Positions 59,354-64,000 of a stretch of DNA of 64,000 nucleotides are shown piece after piece. A program made the translations under genes and the position numbers. The notes beneath the pieces are model-generated. The model was not told the origin of the DNA. It searched no databases and was given only the letters and a program-made list of their open reading frames with translations. Positions within the stretch are counted from its first letter, which is position 1; every line of letters begins with the position of its first letter. This stretch comes from Clostridia bacterium (lineage in GTDB: Bacteria; Bacillota; Clostridia; Oscillospirales; Acutalibacteraceae), in assembly GCA_017432165.1 (NCBI GenBank), contig JAFRJS010000095.1, forward strand, positions 28,950-92,949, in the 5' to 3' direction.

Positions 59354-60538
59354 ATGAACAGAAAATCAATAAAGACACTAATTATTTTACTTTACTTTAT
59401 ACTGCTACCCTTACCTGATTGCAATTGTATAAATAAAAAAGATTCATCAGCTGATCCTATTATTTTAGATAAAAAAGATTCATCAACTGATCCTATTATT
59501 TTAAATAAAAAAGATTCATCAACTGATCCTATTATTTTAAATAAAAAAGATTCATCAACTGATCCTATTATTTTAGATGAAAAAGGTTCATCAACTGATC
59601 CTATTATTTTAGATGAAAAAGATTCATCAACTGATCCTATTATTTTAGATAAAAAAGATTCATCAACTGATCCTATTATTTTAGATGAAAAAGGTTCATC
59701 AACTAATCTCATTATTTTAGATGAAAACATACCCAGAAACACTCCAAATTTAAAAAGAAAACAAGATGATTCGGATTCTTCTCAAGCATGTAAAAAAAGA
59801 AAAACACAGTCAAAAAATATCAATTTAGGCATTAATAATATAGGCAATAATTGCTATATGAATGCACTACTTCAGCAACTTTACGATATAGATGATTTTC
59901 GTGATTGGGTATTAAATTTTGAATTTAATTCAAGCGTTAAAACTGAAACATATGAGAAAATAGAATCTATAAAGTATTTATTTAATTATATATCCGGAAA
60001 AGAAAATTATAATCTGGAAAAAATAAAAAGCCATATGATAAAACTCGGTCACGATGGTTATCAAGAAGATCCGCAAGAATGTGTGCAATTAAAATGGCTT
60101 GATGTTTTTGAATTATTTAAAAAACAAAAACTTAAAACTACCAGCTTTGCTTACAATTATTTATTTACAAATCCAATGTGCGTAGGGGAATTAAACGGAT
60201 CTCCAGGAATTTTTATACCGAAGACTATCAGCAATAAATTTATATTATTTTTAAACAGGACATTAATTGAAGATCATATTTACAAAAAAGATGTAACACC
60301 ATTTAAGTATTTTCGCTGCTCTGACAGCGTTAGCAAATATAAAATGACCGGCTCTATAGTTCACCAAGGTGATTCAATCAATTTTGGACATTATTATTCT
60401 TATAAATACAATAAAAATACAAAAAAATGGTATATCTATAATGATAGTATCGTAAAGGAAGTTAGCAAAGAAAGAGTTTTTGAAGACACAGCAATCAATG
60501 CCGTGGCAATTATTTTTACAGATATTAATTATATTTAA
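59354..60538 (+). CDS. exported ubiquitin-specific protease (USP, C19 family)
   Basis: The 394-residue product has a Sec signal peptide (about 1-24), eight 12-residue repeats of the type KKDSSTDPIILD (residues 28-123), a basic bipartite segment KRK...KKRK (134-150), and a compact USP domain. The Cys box is GINNIGNNCYMNALLQQL with Cys167; GYQEDPQECVQLKWLDVF matches the QDAxEF segment; the His box is GSIVHQGDSINFGHYYSYKY with His346; and WYIYNDSIV supplies Asn363 as third residue, as in some human USPs. All three catalytic positions are kept, so activity is expected. The domain (~230 residues) lacks the zinc-finger insert. Bacteria of this group have no ubiquitin, so the substrate must be in a eukaryotic host. 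It has its own promoter. Confidence 0.85.
   Translation: MNRKSIKTLIILLYFILLPLPDCNCINKKDSSADPIILDKKDSSTDPIILNKKDSSTDPIILNKKDSSTDPIILDEKGSSTDPIILDEKDSSTDPIILDKKDSSTDPIILDEKGSSTNLIILDENIPRNTPNLKRKQDDSDSSQACKKRKTQSKNINLGINNIGNNCYMNALLQQLYDIDDFRDWVLNFEFNSSVKTETYEKIESIKYLFNYISGKENYNLEKIKSHMIKLGHDGYQEDPQECVQLKWLDVFELFKKQKLKTTSFAYNYLFTNPMCVGELNGSPGIFIPKTISNKFILFLNRTLIEDHIYKKDVTPFKYFRCSDSVSKYKMTGSIVHQGDSINFGHYYSYKYNKNTKKWYIYNDSIVKEVSKERVFEDTAINAVAIIFTDINYI
59435..59722 (+). repeat. eight tandem 36-bp coding repeats
   Basis: Units start at 59435, 59471, 59507, 59543, 59579, 59615, 59651 and 59687. They encode [KE]K[DG]SSTDPIIL[DN] and are nearly identical in DNA, which suggests recent expansion by slippage. 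The last unit has drifted most (STNLIIL). Confidence 0.95.
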
Positions 60539-60624
60539 ATTTTGCAGTGATTTTAAATTTTTATTTTTGACTGTTTTATGGTAAAATATAATTATAATTT
60601 TTAGCTAAAGGAAATACATAACAC

Positions 60625-61320
60625 ATGGAACAAGTTCAAAAAAGATATTCGAAAATAAAAGAAAAATTTCCGCGAGAATTCATACTTTTGCAAGGCACAG
60701 GATGTTTTTGGAAAAAATGTTTGTTTTGTGATTACTACGAAGATGTAAGCCAAAATCCATTTGAAACAAATAAAAAAGTTATTGACAATGTAACTGGTGA
60801 ATTCGGCGTTTTGGACGTTATAAATTCCGGCTCCGCAATGGAACTTGATGAAGAAACACTTAATTATTTAATTAAAAAAGTAAAAGACAGAAAAATAAAA
60901 GAGCTTTGGTTTGAAGCACACTGGAATTACCGCAAAAAATTAAAGGATTTTTCAAAAAAATTTGAAGGCTGCAACGTTAATTACAGAATAGGAATTGAAA
61001 CATTTAATAAAGACCTGCGAAATTTCTGGAATAAAGGAATCCCGGAAACGGCGGGAATATCAGAAATAATCAAATATTTTAAAAGCGTGTGTTTACTCAT
61101 CGGGACAGAAAAGCAAACGTTTGAAAACGTGCTTAATGATATATATTTGGCCGACAAATATTTTGATCATTACATGATAAACGTGTTTATTCCAAACAGT
61201 AAAAACATAAAGCCAAACCCCGAACTTATTGGCAGATTTATAAACGAAATATACCCAAAAATAAAAGACGACCCAAAAGTTGAAATTTCAATAAATAATA
61301 CTGATTTAGGGGTGGGATAA
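60625..61320 (+). CDS. radical SAM protein, small
   Basis: The 231-residue protein has a cysteine motif GCFWKKCLFCDYY near residue 27 (C-x4-C-x2-C), a spacing seen in Elp3/YhcC-like radical SAM proteins that hold a [4Fe-4S] cluster. Later GIETFNKDLRNFWNKGIPE resembles the SAM-barrel part of those families. It is shorter than most relatives and has no accessory domain, so the reaction is unknown. It lies 10 nt before rluD on the same strand. The ribosome binding site AAAGGA is 12 nt from the ATG, a long distance. TTGACT and TATAAT boxes upstream are poorly spaced. Confidence 0.7.
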   Translation: MEQVQKRYSKIKEKFPREFILLQGTGCFWKKCLFCDYYEDVSQNPFETNKKVIDNVTGEFGVLDVINSGSAMELDEETLNYLIKKVKDRKIKELWFEAHWNYRKKLKDFSKKFEGCNVNYRIGIETFNKDLRNFWNKGIPETAGISEIIKYFKSVCLLIGTEKQTFENVLNDIYLADKYFDHYMINVFIPNSKNIKPNPELIGRFINEIYPKIKDDPKVEISINNTDLGVG

Positions 61321-61329
61321 TTTTACCCT

Positions 61330-62250
61330 ATGGAAATCTTTGAATTTACTACTACTGAAAAAGATATTAACGTGAGAATTGACAAGTTTTTAATGGACAA
61401 TCTTGCAAATTTTTCGCGTTCGTATATTCAAAAGCTGATAAACAATGGCAACGTCCTGATAAACGGAAACACTGTAAATAAAAATTTTAAACTTGCTTCA
61501 AATCAGTTTATAAAAATAAACGTTCCAGACCCCGAACCGACAGACACTTTGCCCGAAAATATAAGTCTTGATATAATCTACGAAGATAGCGACCTTTTAA
61601 TTGTAAACAAGCCAAAAGGCATGGTTGTTCACCCTGCGCCGGGAAATTACAGTAAAACTCTGGTTAATGCACTGCTTTTTCACTGCAAAGATTCGCTTTC
61701 CGGAATTGGCGGAGTTATGCGTCCGGGTATCGTCCACAGAATAGACAAAGACACTAGCGGACTTTTAATTGTGGCAAAAAACGACACTTCCCATAGTATT
61801 ATTGCAGAGCAAATAAAAAAACACACTTTTACACGGATTTACGAGGCTATCGTGGTAGGAAATTTAAAAAATGACGAAGGAACAATATCCACAAACATAG
61901 GCCGCCACAAAACAAACCGAAAAAAGATGGCAGTAGTTTCCTTTGGCGGGAAATCTGCCGTAACTCACTATAATGTTATTAAAAGATACAGCGGTTTTAC
62001 CCACGTTCAGCTAAAACTCGAAACCGGACGAACCCACCAAATCAGAGTTCATATGGCACATCTTGGCCACCCTGTTTTGGGTGACGAAGTTTATGGGAAT
62101 AACAAAAAAAATATATTCCCATTTTTAAAAGGGCAGTGTTTGCACGCAAAAATTGTCGGATTTATTCATCCGACAACTAAAAAGTATATGGAATTTACAA
62201 GCGCTCCCCCAGATTATTTTTTAAAAATTTTAAATTATTTAGAAGATTAA
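61330..62250 (+). CDS. rluD: ribosomal large subunit pseudouridine synthase, RluD type
   Basis: Isomerises uridines in 23S rRNA. The 306-residue protein has an N-terminal S4 domain (RIDKFLMDNLANFSRSYIQKLI near residue 13, in part) and the catalytic domain with NKPKGMVVHPAPG, the catalytic Asp in HRIDKDTSGLLIVAKN (near residue 139), and LETGRTHQIRVHMAHLGHPV. This is the RluA/RluC/RluD family; RluD is likeliest by length and the S4 domain. It is convergent with the following glycosyltransferase gene, with a 14-nt gap. Confidence 0.93.
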   Translation: MEIFEFTTTEKDINVRIDKFLMDNLANFSRSYIQKLINNGNVLINGNTVNKNFKLASNQFIKINVPDPEPTDTLPENISLDIIYEDSDLLIVNKPKGMVVHPAPGNYSKTLVNALLFHCKDSLSGIGGVMRPGIVHRIDKDTSGLLIVAKNDTSHSIIAEQIKKHTFTRIYEAIVVGNLKNDEGTISTNIGRHKTNRKKMAVVSFGGKSAVTHYNVIKRYSGFTHVQLKLETGRTHQIRVHMAHLGHPVLGDEVYGNNKKNIFPFLKGQCLHAKIVGFIHPTTKKYMEFTSAPPDYFLKILNYLED

Positions 62251-62264
62251 TTTTGCACTTTAAA

Positions 62265-63350
62265 TTATGCAGCTTTTGCTGCTATTTTCTCTTTTTCTGC
62301 ATTTTTTTCGCTTTCTATAACGATATTTCTCAAGGTTTCTATCTGATTATTTTTAAAATTGTGCTTCTTAAAGTACGGCTCGTCCACATCTTTTAAAAAT
62401 TTCTTTATCCAATATATTTTTTCTTTTGGGTCGCTAAATCTTGTAAGCAAGAAATTATAATTAAGCCCGAATATTCTGCCGTTCACCCAATTTTCCGCAC
62501 CCTTAAAATAATCTGTCTTGTTGTATTCTTCCACTAAATGTTTAGCAATTGCTATATGGTTCTCTATTCTTCTTCTGTTATTAAGGGTAGTCATTATTGA
62601 ACCGGGGCGTGAATCCCTGTAAAAATAAAGTGAATTTCCGTCAGTTATCACCTTTTTTACCCTTGTAAAAAGTATCCAGTTAAAAATTGTATCTTCGCCA
62701 TAATATACATCATTTTCAAATTTAAAATTATTCTCGGTAATAATGTCTTTTCTGTATATTTTATCCCATACAACACCCAGTCTTAAACCATAAGTTTTAT
62801 GCGGAAATCTTATGGTGTCTTTTCCATCCCCTATAACTCTCACTTTAAAATCATAGTAAGGGTTTTCTTTTACTAAATTGGTATCGCTAAAAAATCTATC
62901 CCAATTCATTATGTACACATCGGCATCGTTGGAAGATATTAATTCATAACCTTTTTCGTAAATTTTAGGATCCACATAATCGTCTGAATCCACAAAAGAA
63001 AGATATTTTGCACTTGCTTCTCTAACTCCTGTATTTCGTGCCCCCGAAACACCCTGGTTTTCTTGATCCACCACTTTAACACGGCTATCTTTTTCGGCAT
63101 ATTCATTTAGTATTTTAAGAGAATTATCCGTTGAGCCGTCATTTACACAGACAATTTCTATATCTTTAAAATTTTGATTAATAATAGAATCTAAACACCT
63201 GCGTAAATATTTTTCCGTGTTATAAACAGTTACCACCACGGAAATTTTTGGCGATTCTTCTTTTACTTCTTCTGCAAAAACATTGACAAATGCACAAAAA
63301 CTAAACGCCAGAGCTACCACTGCAAGAATGCTTTTAACGTACTTTTTCAT
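62265..63350 (-). CDS. glycosyltransferase family 2 with Sec signal peptide
   Basis: The 361-residue protein has a typical signal peptide: KKYVK, a hydrophobic run from about residue 8 to 24, and cleavage after VFA (residue 26). A GT-A glycosyltransferase domain follows directly: SVVVTVYNTEKYLRRCLDSI (38-57), VNDGSTDNS, GARNTGVREASAKYLSFVDS with DSDD at 121-124 (metal and nucleotide sugar), and YGEDTIFNW with the catalytic Asp region. GT2 enzymes normally stay in the cytoplasm, where nucleotide sugars are; export would leave it without donor unless it enters a host cell. It resembles the cytoplasmic GT2 at 46.8 kb, which lacks such an extension. GGAGG lies 7 nt before the ATG at 63350, and a promoter overlaps the uvrC stop. 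Confidence 0.8.
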   Translation of the reverse strand: MKKYVKSILAVVALAFSFCAFVNVFAEEVKEESPKISVVVTVYNTEKYLRRCLDSIINQNFKDIEIVCVNDGSTDNSLKILNEYAEKDSRVKVVDQENQGVSGARNTGVREASAKYLSFVDSDDYVDPKIYEKGYELISSNDADVYIMNWDRFFSDTNLVKENPYYDFKVRVIGDGKDTIRFPHKTYGLRLGVVWDKIYRKDIITENNFKFENDVYYGEDTIFNWILFTRVKKVITDGNSLYFYRDSRPGSIMTTLNNRRRIENHIAIAKHLVEEYNKTDYFKGAENWVNGRIFGLNYNFLLTRFSDPKEKIYWIKKFLKDVDEPYFKKHNFKNNQIETLRNIVIESEKNAEKEKIAAKAA

Positions 63351-63384
63351 TTTATATCCTCCAAAATTCAATTTTATATACATT

Positions 63385-63413
63385 TGTATATTATATTGTT
63401 GCTTTTTTGTCAA
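63385..63413 (-). promoter_or_regulatory. promoter of the signal-peptide glycosyltransferase gene
   Basis: On the minus strand: TTGACA (63413-63408), 17 bp, TATACA (63390-63385). The -35 box includes the uvrC stop codon. A TATAAT also occurs at a 12-bp distance, which is too short. Confidence 0.6.
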
Positions 63414-64000
63414 GTGGCAATAAAATAATATTTTTTTATGTTTTCGACATTTTTCTTTGTGATGCCTTTTATTTTTAATAATTCAGCTTCAGAGGCATTT
63501 TTCACCGCATCTATGCTGCCAAATGACTTTAAAAGAGCATTTGCTTTAACTTTGCCAATTCCCTCTATATTCGTAAGTTCGGAAGTTCTTACCGACTTTC
63601 CGCGTAGTTTTCGATGATAATTAATTGTAAATCTATGCACTTCGTCTTGAACCTTTGTAATAAAGCCAAAAACTCTGCTATTGTTTTTTATTTCTATCTC
63701 GGCACCCTCCGTGGTAATTGCTCTTGTACGATGTTTGCTGTCTTTAACCATTCCAAAAACGGGAATATTTAAACTGAATTTTTGAATAATTTCTTTGGCG
63801 GCTATAGTATGGCTTTTTCCGCCGTCTATTAATATAAGGTCCGGAAGCACCGAAAACGCAGGGTCATCTTCATTATTATGATAATTTTCAAATCTTCGTT
63901 CCAGCATTTCTTTCATGGAACCGTAATCATCTTGAATAGTAACGTTTTTAATTTTAAATTTACGATACGCCTTTTTAAACGGCTTAGCATCTTTAAAAAC
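63410..64000 (-). CDS. uvrC: excinuclease ABC subunit C, C-terminal part (5' end outside window)
   Basis: The frame is open to the window end, so only the last ~196 residues are seen. They cover the end of the UvrBC-linking region (KPFKKAYRKFKI, DDYGSMKEMLERRFENY), the RNase H-like nuclease domain (LPDLILIDGGKSH with its Asp, VFGMVKDSKHRTRA, QDEVHRFTINYHRK) and the terminal helix-hairpin-helix pair (IEGIGKVKANALLKSFGSI and KIKGITKKNVENI). UvrC makes both incisions in nucleotide excision repair. The downstream glycosyltransferase promoter overlaps its stop codon. Confidence 0.96.
   Translation of the reverse strand, partial: VFKDAKPFKKAYRKFKIKNVTIQDDYGSMKEMLERRFENYHNNEDDPAFSVLPDLILIDGGKSHTIAAKEIIQKFSLNIPVFGMVKDSKHRTRAITTEGAEIEIKNNSRVFGFITKVQDEVHRFTINYHRKLRGKSVRTSELTNIEGIGKVKANALLKSFGSIDAVKNASEAELLKIKGITKKNVENIKKYYFIAT

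Noticed and set aside
59435..59722. 36-bp repeats looked at first like a CRISPR array.
   Set aside because: The units are directly joined with no spacers, stay in frame within one gene, and encode a regular 12-residue motif. No cas genes are present.
59392..59742. Open frame on the minus strand across the tandem repeats.
   Set aside because: It exists only because the 36-bp repeat lacks stops in that frame. It has no ribosome binding site and no separate repeat-free domain, and it lies fully opposite the deubiquitinase gene.
60567..60598. Promoter for the small radical SAM gene (TTGACT with TATAAT).
   Set aside because: The available TATAAT boxes lie 14 or 20 bp from TTGACT, outside the normal spacing, so the call is not supported.

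Overview
This is A+T-rich chromosomal DNA from a low-GC Gram-positive bacterium, most likely of class Clostridia. The signs are: a Spo0A-type DNA-binding domain and a SpoIIQ-like LytM protein at the left edge; the sporulation/division order yabP-yabQ-divIC-yabR; two murA paralogues; the rlmN-PP2C-PASTA kinase cluster; meso-diaminopimelate synthesis by dapL and dapF; a T-box riboswitch on thrS; and AGGAGG-type ribosome binding sites with consensus sigma-A promoters.

Layout. 0-4.3 kb: spo0A-like (partial), spoIIQ, an HD hydrolase, ackA and pfkA. 4.3-9 kb: an accessory block of exported proteins (an ADP-ribosyltransferase-like protein, an unknown, an ankyrin-like protein ending in a CaaX box, a DNA/RNA endonuclease) around a RibU-like transporter and tRNA-Arg(CCT). 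9-13.9 kb: a ydjI/ydjG/ydjH-like envelope operon and trpS. 14-17 kb: an exported papain-like protease and T-box/thrS. 17.2-18.6 kb: an orphan phage tail pair. 18.7-20 kb: a TLC-family ATP/ADP translocase. 20.1-40.5 kb, all minus strand: dapF-pyrG-dapL-recA, a secreted ankyrin protein, recX-pgsA-cysS, a potABCD polyamine transporter with six small-molecule enzymes inserted in it, cmk-plsC-ispH, and a frameshifted repeat protein. 40.6-45.5 kb, minus: murA1, divIB, ynbB-like, yabP, yabQ, divIC, yabR. 45.7-48.9 kb, plus: two YbhN/MprF-like membrane proteins flanking a glycosyltransferase. 48.8-56.3 kb, minus: mscS, a DUF4364 protein, rlmN, prpC, prkC, murA2, walJ. 56.4-62.3 kb, plus: a surface protein, a cation transporter, tadA, a secreted ubiquitin protease, a radical SAM protein, rluD. 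62.3-64 kb, minus: a glycosyltransferase with a signal peptide, and partial uvrC.

The main result is a combination not expected in a free-living clostridium. The window encodes an ATP/ADP translocase (the hallmark of intracellular energy parasites) and at least seven Sec-signal-peptide proteins with domains that act on eukaryotic cell components: a USP-family deubiquitinase with a bipartite nuclear-localisation-like segment, an ankyrin-like protein with a C-terminal CaaX box, a long ankyrin protein, an ART-fold protein, a papain-like protease, a nuclease and a glycosyltransferase. They are scattered singly between housekeeping operons. Most carry their own near-consensus promoter with exactly 17 bp between the -35 and -10 boxes. 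I infer a walled clostridial endosymbiont or parasite of a eukaryotic cell (perhaps a protist) that exports effectors through Sec straight into host cytoplasm, imports host nucleotides, and still keeps peptidoglycan-synthesis and sporulation genes. Host and lifestyle are inferred, not shown.
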